The translations under genes were made by a program, and so were the position numbers. From contig WGER01000023.1 of assembly GCA_015492645.1 (NCBI GenBank), positions 1 to 46,255 on the forward strand: 46,255 nucleotides of DNA, written 5' to 3'. Below, one piece after another: positions 9,294 to 17,577 of this stretch. The DNA is from Nitrospirota bacterium (GTDB lineage Bacteria > Nitrospirota > Thermodesulfovibrionia > Thermodesulfovibrionales > JdFR-85). The stretch's first letter is position 1. The number at the start of each line of letters is the position of its first letter. The notes under the pieces were generated by a model. It did not search any database. It was given only the letters and a program-made list of their open reading frames with translations, and was not told where the DNA came from.

Positions 9294-10007
9294 ATGAGAG
9301 AGGAGATTTACGCCTATCTGAGTCGACTGTATTGTCTGTCTGTTCTACCGGAGGAAGGCCTGAGCAGACTTGCCAGGGTAGCAAGGACAAAGGTACTTGT
9401 TCGTGGTGAGTTGCTGTTTAATGAAGGGGAGGAGGTGGAGTGTATCTATATCCTCTATACCGGTTCAATCAGACTCTTTAAAACCTCATCAGAGGGCAGA
9501 GAACTGGTGGTCAAACTTGTCAGGGAAGGCGAACTCCTTGGATGTGAGGTCCTCTTCAGGGAACCGAGACACATGATGAGTGCTGTTTCGGAGGAGGTTT
9601 CTGAGGTGATTGTCCTGCCCAGAGATGTCTTCAGAGAGGTCTACCTGAAAGAGATGGGAGATGCGGGTGTGAGGTTGCTTGAATCATTGAGTTCCTGCAT
9701 AAGGGAGATGGTCTCTCTGGTGGAAGACCTTGCCTTCAAAGATGTGGAGATGAGGGTTCTGAACAAACTCTACGAAATCGCCATCTCTAAGGCTGAGGGT
9801 CAGAGGGTGTTCCTCTGCCTTACACACCAGGATATAGCATCAATGGTAGGCTCTGTGAGGGAGGTGGTCTCAAGGACAATGTCGAGGCTGAAGAGGAGAG
9901 GGGTTATAGTGGACAGTACTGTGAAGGGTTTCAGGGTTGACCTCTTCAGATTGGAGGAGGCCATCCTGGAAAGAGAGTCGTCCGTAGGGACAATAAAGGC
10001 ACTGTGA
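9294..10007 (+). CDS. CRP/FNR-family transcriptional regulator (DNR/NnrR-like)
   Basis: A 237-residue regulator with an N-terminal cyclic-nucleotide-binding-like beta-roll (EVECIYILYTGSIRLFKTSSEGRELVVKLV) and a long dimer helix. The C-terminal winged helix has LTHQDIASMVGSVREVVSRTMSRL. The recognition helix reads R189-E190-V-V-S193-R194. In CRP the RExxxR pattern reads GTGA half-sites, which fits the GTGAC boxes of this window. No FNR-type N-terminal cysteine cluster is visible, so [4Fe-4S] sensing is unlikely; NO or heme sensing as in DNR is possible but unproven. I chose the ATG at 9294 because AAGGGGAAGG lies just upstream; a TTG at 9246 is in frame but has no site. Its stop codon lies inside the next operator. 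Confidence 0.9.
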   Translation: MREEIYAYLSRLYCLSVLPEEGLSRLARVARTKVLVRGELLFNEGEEVECIYILYTGSIRLFKTSSEGRELVVKLVREGELLGCEVLFREPRHMMSAVSEEVSEVIVLPRDVFREVYLKEMGDAGVRLLESLSSCIREMVSLVEDLAFKDVEMRVLNKLYEIAISKAEGQRVFLCLTHQDIASMVGSVREVVSRTMSRLKRRGVIVDSTVKGFRVDLFRLEEAILERESSVGTIKAL

Positions 10008-10017
10008 CAAAAGTTAC
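10004..10017 (+). promoter_or_regulatory. GTGAC-N4-GTTAC operator, cytochrome/NrfD operon
   Basis: The palindrome GTGAC-AAAA-GTTAC is centred at 10010.5. The A of the next ATG is at 10052, exactly 41.5 nt away. A -10-like TATAAA lies at 10038-10043. The spacing fits class-II activation of a leaderless or nearly leaderless mRNA. Confidence 0.75.
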
Positions 10018-10051
10018 TGCCCACCTGTTGATAGATTTATAAAATCTACTT

Positions 10052-10555
10052 ATGATTTCCCTGTTCCTTTATATGCTCCTTCTTCTCTTCCTCCCCTTCA
10101 ATGCAGTTGCTGGAGTGGTTACTGAACCACCTCCGATATTCAGATCTGAGAATTATCCCTGCTCCACCTGTCATGAGGCGATGAGTCCCAACATAGAAAG
10201 GAGGCCCCTGCAGTACCACCAGGAGATTGATATCTCAGCCCATGCCGAGGATCTCTTCTGGTGTCTGAACTGCCATGACATGGAAGAAAGGGATAAACTG
10301 AGACTGATAAATGGCGAAAAGGTCGGTTTTGAGGAGGTCTACAGACTCTGTGGACAGTGTCACGGCAGTATCTATAAAGACTGGACGGCAGGGACACATG
10401 GTAAGAGGATGGGATACTGGAATGGAAGGAAGAGGTATCTGCTCTGCACCCACTGTCATAATCCCCATCGACCCAGGTTCATGCCCATCACACCAGAACC
10501 TCCACCACTCAGGCCAGAGGAGACACTATGGAAAAAGATCAGAGCAGAGGGCTGA
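10052..10555 (+). CDS. Periplasmic tetraheme cytochrome c
   Basis: A 167-residue exported cytochrome with a Sec signal peptide (about residues 1-20, ending AVAG) and four CxxCH heme sites: CSTCH, CLNCH, CGQCH and CTHCH. No ribosome binding site precedes the ATG, in line with a leaderless transcript from the promoter described above. It is first in an operon with an Fe-S protein and an NrfD subunit. It is probably the periplasmic electron acceptor of that quinol-oxidising complex. It overlaps the next gene by 28 nt. The exact partner (nitrous oxide, nitrite or another acceptor) cannot be told from the sequence. Confidence 0.9.
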   Translation: MISLFLYMLLLLFLPFNAVAGVVTEPPPIFRSENYPCSTCHEAMSPNIERRPLQYHQEIDISAHAEDLFWCLNCHDMEERDKLRLINGEKVGFEEVYRLCGQCHGSIYKDWTAGTHGKRMGYWNGRKRYLLCTHCHNPHRPRFMPITPEPPPLRPEETLWKKIRAEG

Positions 10556-11421
10556 TCTCAAGAAGGGACTTTCTGAGGATGACCGCTCTTGGTATCGCCG
10601 CCCTTTCAGGTGGTGGATGTGGTGATTTATGGCGAGATCGTTTTCAGGAGATGTCGCCTGAAGAGATACAGGACCTCCTGAAGAGGTGGGAGGAGAGGTA
10701 TAAGAAGAGGTATGGTGTGGATATCAGGGTTAAGGCAACGGGACCAATGGAGGGAGTCCTTTTCGGGTATGCCCTCGACCTTTCCAGATGTATAGGCTGT
10801 CGGCGGTGTGTCTATGCCTGCGTGAGGGAGAACAATCCCTCAAGGGATGTACAGATTCAGTGGATCAGGGTCCTGAGGCTGAAGAAGGGGGAGTTCAGAC
10901 TGGAAGACTCTGAACATTACTACAATCCAGAGAGCGTGCCAGAGGAGGGGTATTTCTACATGCCTGTTCAATGCCAGCAATGTGAGAGGCCTCCCTGTGT
11001 AAAGGTCTGTCCAGTGAAGGCCACCTGGAAGGAGCCTGATGGTATCATAGTTGTTGATTATGACTGGTGTATTGGCTGCAGGACCTGCATGGCAGCCTGC
11101 CCCTACAGGGCGAGGAAGTTTAACTGGCGTGAACCTGCGCTTCCAAAAGAGGAGATAAATCCAGATACCCACTATCTCGGTAACAGGCCCAGGGTGAAGG
11201 GCGTGGTGGAAAAATGTACCTTCTGTATCCAGAGGACCAGAGAGGGGAGGTATCCTGCCTGTGTGGAGGCCTGTCCTGTAGGGGCGAGGAAGTTCGGGAA
11301 TCTTCTCGATCCTGGCAGCGAGATCAGATACATACTGGAGAACTTCAGGGTCTTCAGGCTGAAGGAGGAACTCAACACTGAGCCCAAGTTCTTCTACTTC
11401 TTCTCCTTAGGCTGGGCATAG
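10528..11421 (+). CDS. Tat-exported four-cluster Fe-S protein (HybA/NrfC/DsrO type)
   Basis: A 297-residue electron-transfer subunit. The Tat motif SRRDFLRM is followed by a short hydrophobic stretch and a possible lipobox (SGGGC), so it is probably anchored on the periplasmic face. Four [4Fe-4S] cysteine groups are visible: CIGCRRCVYAC, CQQCERPPCVKVCP, CIGCRTCMAACP and CTFCIQRTREGRYPACVEACP. Such proteins link an NrfD-type quinol-binding subunit to a periplasmic cytochrome or reductase, here the tetraheme protein upstream. GAGGAG lies just before the ATG. Confidence 0.92.
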   Translation: MEKDQSRGLISRRDFLRMTALGIAALSGGGCGDLWRDRFQEMSPEEIQDLLKRWEERYKKRYGVDIRVKATGPMEGVLFGYALDLSRCIGCRRCVYACVRENNPSRDVQIQWIRVLRLKKGEFRLEDSEHYYNPESVPEEGYFYMPVQCQQCERPPCVKVCPVKATWKEPDGIIVVDYDWCIGCRTCMAACPYRARKFNWREPALPKEEINPDTHYLGNRPRVKGVVEKCTFCIQRTREGRYPACVEACPVGARKFGNLLDPGSEIRYILENFRVFRLKEELNTEPKFFYFFSLGWA

Positions 11422-11427
11422 AGGTAT

Positions 11428-13122
11428 TTGCACAAGTATGGAGGTACCCGTTTGAGGGAATTTATAAGAGGAATGTTTAATGTGATGTTCAGGGGTGGCA
11501 GGTGGTTCTACCTCTGGATGGGGCTGCTCACCCTCTTGCTGGCTTTAGGGGTTGTCGGTTATATCATCCAGATGAGATATGGTCTTGTGATAACAAACAT
11601 GAGGGAACAGGTCTCCTGGGGCTTTTATATCTCCAATTTTACATTCTTAGTTGGTGTTGCCGCGGCTGCTGTGCTCTTAGTAATACCGGCCTACCTGTAC
11701 CACTTCAAGGCCATCAAGAAGATCGTGGTCTTTGGAGAACTCCTTGCCATCACGGCAGTGGTTATGGCGATGCTCTTCGTCTTTGTGGATCTCGGCAGGC
11801 CCTTCAGACTCTGGCATATATTCCCACTCTGGGGCTCCCCCAACTTCCCCAGGTCAATCCTTGCCTGGGACTTTCTTGTCCTGAGTGGATACCTCTTTCT
11901 GAACCTCTTTGCTGTGGTTTATATCGGTTATACAAGATACATGGGCAAGCACCCTGACAGGAGGATAATCATCCCCCTGGTAATGCTCTCCATCCCCTGG
12001 GCCGTCGCTGTCCATACAGTGACCGCCTTTGTGTACAACGGGATGGGTGCAAGGCCCTTCTGGAATGCATCCATTCTTGCTCCAAGGTTTCTCGCCTCTG
12101 CCTTCTGTTCAGGACCGGCCCTTATGTTGATAATATTTCAGGTGCTCAGGAAGGTAACGGAGTTTGAGATCCAGGACAAGGCGATCTTCAAGATTGCAGA
12201 GATGATAGCCTATGCAATGGGTATAAACCTCTTTCTGATGCTTGCAGAGATATACAAGGAGTACTATACTGCCACTGAACACCTCACACCCATGAAATAT
12301 CTTTACTTTGGACTCGATGGACACGGAAGGCTCGTGCCATGGATATGGACAGCAATGGTCTTTAACACAGCAGGCTTTTTCCTTTTTCTCATCCCGAAGA
12401 CCAGAAAGAACTTCCTCACCCTCAACCTCGGGTGTCTACTTATATTTCTGGGAGTATGGATTGAAAAGGGGATAGGGCTGATCCTGCCCGGTTTTATCCC
12501 TGACACCTTAGGCGAGGTCTATGAGTACATGCCCTCGGGGTATGAGGTGATGGTATCTCTCGGGATCCTGGGTGCAGGGGGAATCCTCTATACCCTCCTT
12601 GTAAGGACCGCTATAGCAATTGATACCGGTAGACTGAGACACCCAGAGGCACCTGCTCTGACGCATGAAGAGGAAGAAGGGCCCCTGGCAAGGGACATCA
12701 TGACAAAGAGGGTGATATCTGTTACACCTGAGACACCTGTGGAAGAGATCGGCAGACTCCTGGTGGCGAACAGGATAAGCGGTGTTCCTGTAGTGGATTC
12801 AGATGGGAGGGTGATAGGGGTGGTCTCTGAATCAGACATAATCTTCAGGGAGGTCTATGAAGAGCCCCACCTCTTTGAGAGAGTGGCGAGTATAGTGCTT
12901 CCGCCAGAGTACAGGGCCATGAAGAAGACAGGTGCCTATGCAAGGGACATCATGACCACTCCACCCATAACAGCAGTAGAGACCACCCCGCTCAGGGAAC
13001 TGGTGAGTATTATAACTGAGAAAAAGATCAAGAGAATTATTATTGTAAATGAGAGGGAAGAGCCGGTCGGGGTGGTCTCAAGGATAGATATAGTGAAGGC
13101 CTTAGAGAATATCTCGCTCTAA
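11428..13122 (+). CDS. NrfD/PsrC-family membrane subunit fused to a CBS-domain pair
   Basis: A 564-residue protein. Residues about 1-405 form an NrfD/PsrC-type quinone-interacting membrane subunit with roughly ten hydrophobic helices (for example GLLTLLLALGVVGYII and GVAAAAVLLVIPAYLY). Residues about 418-475 and 503-562 are two CBS domains (ARDIMTKRVISVTPETPVEEI and ARDIMTTPPITAVETTPL), ending VSRIDIVKALE. CBS pairs bind adenine nucleotides, so quinol oxidation may be tuned by energy charge; that is an inference. The start is a TTG at 11428 after AGAGGT; a TTG at 11452 after GGAGGT is an equally good alternative. The last 21 nt overlap the convergent gene. Confidence 0.92.
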   Translation: MHKYGGTRLREFIRGMFNVMFRGGRWFYLWMGLLTLLLALGVVGYIIQMRYGLVITNMREQVSWGFYISNFTFLVGVAAAAVLLVIPAYLYHFKAIKKIVVFGELLAITAVVMAMLFVFVDLGRPFRLWHIFPLWGSPNFPRSILAWDFLVLSGYLFLNLFAVVYIGYTRYMGKHPDRRIIIPLVMLSIPWAVAVHTVTAFVYNGMGARPFWNASILAPRFLASAFCSGPALMLIIFQVLRKVTEFEIQDKAIFKIAEMIAYAMGINLFLMLAEIYKEYYTATEHLTPMKYLYFGLDGHGRLVPWIWTAMVFNTAGFFLFLIPKTRKNFLTLNLGCLLIFLGVWIEKGIGLILPGFIPDTLGEVYEYMPSGYEVMVSLGILGAGGILYTLLVRTAIAIDTGRLRHPEAPALTHEEEEGPLARDIMTKRVISVTPETPVEEIGRLLVANRISGVPVVDSDGRVIGVVSESDIIFREVYEEPHLFERVASIVLPPEYRAMKKTGAYARDIMTTPPITAVETTPLRELVSIITEKKIKRIIIVNEREEPVGVVSRIDIVKALENISL

Positions 13123-13416
13123 GACCAGATACAGGCACAACTCCCCCTCGTCTGAGAACCCGAATTCCACCCTCCTCTTTACCATCATTGAAACATCCTC
13201 TGCAATCTCTTTCAGTTTCCTCATAACGCTCTCCATATCCTCATGTTCGATATCAAAGAGTTCAAGGAGTTCAATGATCTCCTGAGGGTCAGAGGTCATG
13301 TAGGACTCAAGGACTACCCTCCCTCTGGCACCATTTGTCCTGCTGAGGGCCTGAGAGATCTGATGTTGCAACCTCTCAAGGCAGACCCCGTAGAGTTTCA
13401 ATCCTTCAAACTGCAT
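13102..13416 (-). CDS. Small conserved-looking protein of unknown function
   Basis: I do not recognise this 104-residue protein. It is soluble, acidic and mainly helical by composition (QEIIELLELFDIEHEDMESVMRKLKEIAEDV), with a strand-like C-terminus (ELCLYLVLERDIL) and one Cys. The gene looks real: AGGAGG lies 6 nt before the ATG. A shared GTGAC-N4-GTTAC box at 13482-13495 sits at class-II distance from a -10-like CATACT on this strand. Its tail overlaps the end of the NrfD-CBS gene. It is probably part of the same regulon as the divergent radical SAM gene. Confidence 0.7.
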   Translation of the reverse strand: MQFEGLKLYGVCLERLQHQISQALSRTNGARGRVVLESYMTSDPQEIIELLELFDIEHEDMESVMRKLKEIAEDVSMMVKRRVEFGFSDEGELCLYLVLERDIL

Positions 13417-13481
13417 GCCCTTCCTCCTATAAGATTTATTTATTTTTTTATTAGTATGTTATATCTATCAACTCTAACTCA

Positions 13482-13495
13482 GTGACAAAAGTTAC
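13482..13495 (+). promoter_or_regulatory. GTGAC-N4-GTTAC operator, radical SAM gene (and divergent gene)
   Basis: GTGAC-AAAA-GTTAC is centred at 13488.5, again exactly 41.5 nt before the A of the ATG at 13530, with AATAAA near -12. Being palindromic, it could also serve the minus-strand gene starting at 13416. Confidence 0.75.
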
Positions 13496-13529
13496 TGCAA
13501 TCTTCAGGGTCTGTGAATAAAATTTCTCT

Positions 13530-14726
13530 ATGGACGGATTGCCCTATATCGTGTCGTGGAACCTGACCAGAAGATGTAACCTCAGTTGTCCTCACTGTTA
13601 TATAGATGCAACCACCGGTGATTCTGGCGAACTCACACCCGAAGAGGCAAGGTTCGTTATTGATGAACTCACCTATCTGAACCGGAGTCTGATGCTTGTG
13701 CTTTCAGGGGGTGAGCCGCTACTTCGGGATGACCTGCTGGATATCGTAAAGTATGCCTCCGAGGCAGGGTTTATAGTGGTGATGGGGTCCAATGGCACAC
13801 TGCTTGGAGAAGACGCACTTCTCGCACTTAAGACCGCAGGCCTTATGGGCCTTGGCATCAGTATTGATTCTCTGAGCCCTGATGACCATGATTCCTTCAG
13901 GGGTACTGAGGGTGCCTGGTATGCCTCTGTTGAGGCGCTCAGGAAGGCGGTACAGATGGGCATAGAGACCCAGATGGATGTGACCCTGAGGGATGACAAC
14001 TGGCAGGACATAGAGGGATTCGTAGAGTTGGGGGTTAAACTCGGTGTAAAAGCGGTTAACTTCTTCTTTCTTGTCTGTACAGGCAGGGCAATGAGATCAC
14101 AGATATCGGTTAAGCACTACGAGGAGGCCATCCACAGGATAGCCGATCTGATCCTGAGGGAGAGGAGAACTATGGTGAGGGCAAGGTGTGCCCCTCATGT
14201 CTACAGGTTTCTGCATAAAAGGGGTTTCAGGCTTCCCGCAGGCACCAGGGGTTGTCTTGCAGGTATTTCATACATGAGGATAGACCCTGAGGGGAATGTC
14301 ACTCCCTGTCCATATATGTCTGTGGTGGTGGGCAATCTGCGGCAGGCATCGCTGAGACAGATATGGGAAGGCTCAGAGATACTGAGAAGGCTAAGAAATG
14401 GTCCCTCTGGGGGAAGGTGTGGCAGGTGTGAGTATACAGAGGTCTGCGGTGGATGCAGGGCAAGGGCCTATGGGGAAACCGGGGATATCTTCGGAGATGA
14501 CAGCCTCTGCAGTTATGAGCCATCCTCGAAGGAGAGGGTCCTGCCTGATGAAGAGGGTGAATTCAGTATCCCGTGGCAGCCTAAGGCAAAAGAGAGGTTG
14601 AAGAGGGTACCCGCCTTTATGAGGAGGATGGTGATAAGGGTGATTGAGGAGAAAGCGAAGGAGAAGGGACAGAAAGAGGTGACCTCAGGTCTTATAGATG
14701 AGGTGAAATCACGAATGAAGAAGTGA
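13530..14726 (+). CDS. Radical SAM/SPASM protein with PCP-reductase-like tail (AhbD/NirJ type)
   Basis: A 398-residue radical SAM enzyme. The cluster motif CNLSCPHCY begins near residue 16, followed by SGGEPLL. A SPASM-like Cys set is visible (GCLAGISY, PCPYMSV, CGRCEYTEVCGGCRA). The last about 45 residues (KERLKRVPAFMRRMVIRVIEEKAKEKG) resemble the small domain found at the end of protochlorophyllide reductase B subunits. The closest known roles are the heme and heme d1 enzymes AhbD and NirJ, so tetrapyrrole side-chain modification is the best guess. The operator and context tie it to the nitrogen-oxide regulon. No ribosome binding site precedes the ATG, as expected for a leaderless mRNA. Its TGA lies inside the next operator. 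Confidence 0.88.
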   Translation: MDGLPYIVSWNLTRRCNLSCPHCYIDATTGDSGELTPEEARFVIDELTYLNRSLMLVLSGGEPLLRDDLLDIVKYASEAGFIVVMGSNGTLLGEDALLALKTAGLMGLGISIDSLSPDDHDSFRGTEGAWYASVEALRKAVQMGIETQMDVTLRDDNWQDIEGFVELGVKLGVKAVNFFFLVCTGRAMRSQISVKHYEEAIHRIADLILRERRTMVRARCAPHVYRFLHKRGFRLPAGTRGCLAGISYMRIDPEGNVTPCPYMSVVVGNLRQASLRQIWEGSEILRRLRNGPSGGRCGRCEYTEVCGGCRARAYGETGDIFGDDSLCSYEPSSKERVLPDEEGEFSIPWQPKAKERLKRVPAFMRRMVIRVIEEKAKEKGQKEVTSGLIDEVKSRMKK

Positions 14727-14736
14727 CAAAAGTTAC
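14723..14736 (+). promoter_or_regulatory. GTGAC-N4-GTTAC operator of the nos operon
   Basis: GTGAC-AAAA-GTTAC is centred at 14729.5. A TAATAAT stretch (14762-14768) can serve as the -10, placing the start near 14771-14774. The operator overlaps the stop codon of the radical SAM gene. Confidence 0.75.
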
Positions 14737-14770
14737 TGCATCTGAAGACCATCACCTGATCTAATAATAG

Positions 14771-14787
14771 GGGAGACGTGGTCTCCC
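14771..14787 (+). promoter_or_regulatory. Perfect hairpin at the predicted 5' end of the nos mRNA
   Basis: GGGAGAC-GTG-GTCTCCC is a perfect 7-bp stem with a 3-nt loop. Its first base is 41.5 nt downstream of the operator centre, i.e. the predicted +1. A 5'-terminal stem of this kind would protect the mRNA from end-dependent decay. Confidence 0.55.
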
Positions 14788-14812
14788 GCAACATTAAGGA
14801 GGAGGTAGAGGC

Positions 14813-14875
14813 ATGAGGGAAAAGGAAAATGAGAGGACAATTCAATCAGAGAGTGTCAAACACAAAAGACCCTAA
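14813..14875 (+). CDS. 20-codon leader ORF of the nos operon
   Basis: An ATG at 14813 follows a very strong ribosome binding site (AAGGAGGAGGT) and opens a 20-residue hydrophilic peptide ending HKRP before TAA. The diheme cytochrome gene begins 14 nt after the stop with its own AAAGGAGG. The peptide has no recognised motif. It may be a real small protein or a translational leader that couples ribosomes to the first nos gene. Confidence 0.45.
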   Translation: MREKENERTIQSESVKHKRP

Positions 14876-14889
14876 AAAAGGAGGACGAC

Positions 14890-15696
14890 ATGGATGGAAA
14901 AAAGCAAAGGAGAGGTCTTTGGTTAGTGGGTATGATACTCTGTGTGATGGTCCTTTTATCCCTTTATGGGGTATCAGAGGCAGCAGACGAAGAGATACTT
15001 GAACTGGGCAAGAAGGTCTATATGAGCCGGTGTGTGATATGCCATGGTCCAAAGGGTGACGGTAAAGGCCTGGTGGGTATAATCCACAGGGTCCAGAGAA
15101 GAGGTATAGTAGTCAATGTCTACCCAAGGGATTTTACAGCAGGTGTCTTTAAGTTTCGTACCACTCCTACAGGTTGCCTGCCCACAGATGAGGACCTCCT
15201 CAGGGTGGTCACAATAGGCATACCCAGGTCCTACATGCCATCACAGGCAGACCTTCCTCTTGAGCAGAGAAAGGCGGTGATTGAGTACATCAAGACCTTC
15301 TCACCGAGGTGGGAGGAAGAGGAACCCTGTGATCCGATACCGGTGAAGAGGCCTGAGTGGGTAGGATGCCCTGAGTCTGTGGCAAAGGGCAAGCAGTTGT
15401 GGAAGAAGATGAAGTGCTGGGAGTGTCATGGATGGGAAGGAAAGGGTGACGGCCCCAAGGCGGACAAACTGAAGGATGACTGGGGTGATCCAATACTGCC
15501 CTTTGATTTCACCACAGGGGCGACAAAGATGGGCTTTGCTCCTGAAAACATATACACCGCCTACACTACAGGTCTGGATGGAACAGGTATGCCCTCCTAC
15601 GAGGATTCAATGACAGAGGAGGAGAGGTGGCACCTCGTGTCGTACACACTCAAGTTGATGAACAGGCTCGATGATGTTGAGAAGAAATGTAAATAA
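14890..15696 (+). CDS. Exported diheme cytochrome c of the nos operon
   Basis: A 268-residue protein with a Sec signal peptide or N-terminal anchor (about residues 10-31, ending VSEA). Two class-I cytochrome c domains carry CVICHGPKGDGKG and CWECHGWEGKGDGP. It lies 15 nt upstream of nosZ with strong ribosome binding sites on both genes, so it is a likely direct electron donor to N2O reductase. Its two-domain layout matches the N-terminal half of the 29509-30927 protein (RDFTAGVFKFRTTPTG against RDFTLGAYKFRSTPTG), so the two are paralogues. Confidence 0.92.
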   Translation: MDGKKQRRGLWLVGMILCVMVLLSLYGVSEAADEEILELGKKVYMSRCVICHGPKGDGKGLVGIIHRVQRRGIVVNVYPRDFTAGVFKFRTTPTGCLPTDEDLLRVVTIGIPRSYMPSQADLPLEQRKAVIEYIKTFSPRWEEEEPCDPIPVKRPEWVGCPESVAKGKQLWKKMKCWECHGWEGKGDGPKADKLKDDWGDPILPFDFTTGATKMGFAPENIYTAYTTGLDGTGMPSYEDSMTEEERWHLVSYTLKLMNRLDDVEKKCK

Positions 15697-15711
15697 ATCT
15701 TTGGAGGAGGT

Positions 15712-17571
15712 ATGAAAATGTCAGAAAAGAAGAGCACTGATAAGAAGGGTTTAAAGAGAAGGGATTTTCTGAAGATTGCAGGTGCAGTGGGTGTTGCTGC
15801 AGGTACAGGTGTGATACTGCCGAAGGAGAAGATATTTGCCCGTTCCAGTAAGGCGAAGCCGGGGCATCTCAGTAACGAGGTGAAGCCAGGGGAACTGGAT
15901 GACTACTATGGCTTCTGGTCAGGAGGTCACTCGGGAGAGGTGAGGATCATCGGTGTTCCATCGATGAGGGAGATAAAGAGGATCCCTGTGTTTAATATGG
16001 ATGTGGCTACTGGATGGGGAATAACCAATGAGAGCAAGAAACTCTTGAGAGGCAGGTACACGGGGGACACCCACCATGTCCACGGTTCCTACAAAAATGG
16101 CACCTATGATGGAAGATACCTCTTTGTCAATGACAAACTGAACAACAGGGTGGCAAGAATCAGGATCGACTACATGGAGGTTGATGCGATTGTGGATATT
16201 CCGAATGCACAGGGCATCCATGGGCTATTCCCCCAGAGGTATCCCAAGACGGAATGGGTTGTTGCCAATTCAGAGTTTCAGGTACCCATACCGAATGACG
16301 AGACAAATGTGACCGCCTTTAACAACCCTCAGGAGTACTATGGACTGCACACAATAATTGATGCAGAGAGGATGAGTATCGTATGTCAGGTCCTTGTGGA
16401 TGAGAACATGGACCTTGCTGCCACAGACTACAAGGGCAAGTATTCCATGGCGACCTCCTACAACTCTGAAAAGGGTGTGACCATTTCAGAGATGCTCGCC
16501 AGTGACTATGACTATCTGTTGATATTCCACTGGGGCAGGATCAAGGAGGCCCTCAAGAAGGGCAACTACAAGTGGATCAGTGGTGTAAAGGTGATTGATG
16601 GAAGAAAGGGTCATTCTGACATAGTGCTCAGGATACCGGTCCCGAAGAACCCCCACGGTGTGAATGTGTCACCCGATGGCAAGTACGCGATCTGTTCGGG
16701 CAAGGTATCACCCACCTGCACTGTGGTGGACCTCGATCTGGTGGACCTCGCCTTTGAGGGGAAGATAAAACCAGAGGAGTGTATTGTTGCACAGCCTGAG
16801 ATCGGACTTGGACCGCTTCACACCACCTTTGATGGCAGGGGCAATGCCTACACCTCTGTATTCATAGACAGCACAAATGTGAAGTGGAACATCCAGAAGG
16901 CGATTGAGGCAGAGAAGAAGGGGCCAGAAGAGAAGAAAAAGAAGGAGTATATAGTAGATGTGCTTGATATACACTACCAGGTCGGCCACATCATGGCATC
17001 GATGGCAGAGACGAAGGAGGCAGACGGTAAGTGGCTCGTTTCACTGAACAAGTTCTCCAAGGACAGGTTTATAAATGCAGGCCCTTATAAAATTGAAAAT
17101 GACCAGTTGGTTGACATCAGTGGTGAAAAACTGAGACTTGTCCACGACAGCCCTGCCTATGCAGAGCCCCACGACTGCATCATTGTCAGGCGCGACATCA
17201 TCGAGCCCCATGTGAAGGACAGGGTAGAGATGTTTGAACACCCTCTGGCAGTGGTGGAGAGCAGTGTTGAGAGGAAGGGGAATCATGTAATAATCAGGAT
17301 GACCTCCACCGCACCTGTTTACGGACTCCAGGAGGTGAGGCTCAAGAAGGGTGATAAGGTTACCCTGATCGTCACAAACCACGATGAGATATCTGACCTG
17401 AGTCACGGAGTGGCAATATCCAACTACAACATCAACTTCGTTATTGCCCCCTTCCAGACGAAATCGGTTACCTTCACAGCAGACAAGGCTGGGGTCTTCT
17501 GGGTCTACTGCACCAATTTCTGCCATGCCCTGCACTTAGAGATGAGAATGCGGCTGATAGTGGAGCCATAA
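15712..17571 (+). CDS. nosZ: Nitrous oxide reductase NosZ
   Basis: The periplasmic multicopper enzyme that reduces N2O to N2. A Tat signal (KRRDFLKIAG) opens the chain. CuZ-site histidines are visible in DTHHVHGS, QGIHGL, HWGR, PHGVN, GPLHT, YQVGH and EPHD. The C-terminal cupredoxin domain has the CuA motif C600-x3-C604-x3-H608-x2-M611 (CTNFCHALHLEM). The overall pattern and the gene neighbours (NosD, split NosR, bd-like and c-type cytochromes) point to the atypical clade II type, although that group often uses Sec export. At 619 residues it is full length. GGAGGAGGT abuts the ATG at 15712; the ATG at 15718 is also possible. Confidence 0.97.
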   Translation: MKMSEKKSTDKKGLKRRDFLKIAGAVGVAAGTGVILPKEKIFARSSKAKPGHLSNEVKPGELDDYYGFWSGGHSGEVRIIGVPSMREIKRIPVFNMDVATGWGITNESKKLLRGRYTGDTHHVHGSYKNGTYDGRYLFVNDKLNNRVARIRIDYMEVDAIVDIPNAQGIHGLFPQRYPKTEWVVANSEFQVPIPNDETNVTAFNNPQEYYGLHTIIDAERMSIVCQVLVDENMDLAATDYKGKYSMATSYNSEKGVTISEMLASDYDYLLIFHWGRIKEALKKGNYKWISGVKVIDGRKGHSDIVLRIPVPKNPHGVNVSPDGKYAICSGKVSPTCTVVDLDLVDLAFEGKIKPEECIVAQPEIGLGPLHTTFDGRGNAYTSVFIDSTNVKWNIQKAIEAEKKGPEEKKKKEYIVDVLDIHYQVGHIMASMAETKEADGKWLVSLNKFSKDRFINAGPYKIENDQLVDISGEKLRLVHDSPAYAEPHDCIIVRRDIIEPHVKDRVEMFEHPLAVVESSVERKGNHVIIRMTSTAPVYGLQEVRLKKGDKVTLIVTNHDEISDLSHGVAISNYNINFVIAPFQTKSVTFTADKAGVFWVYCTNFCHALHLEMRMRLIVEP

Positions 17572-17577
17572 TAAATG

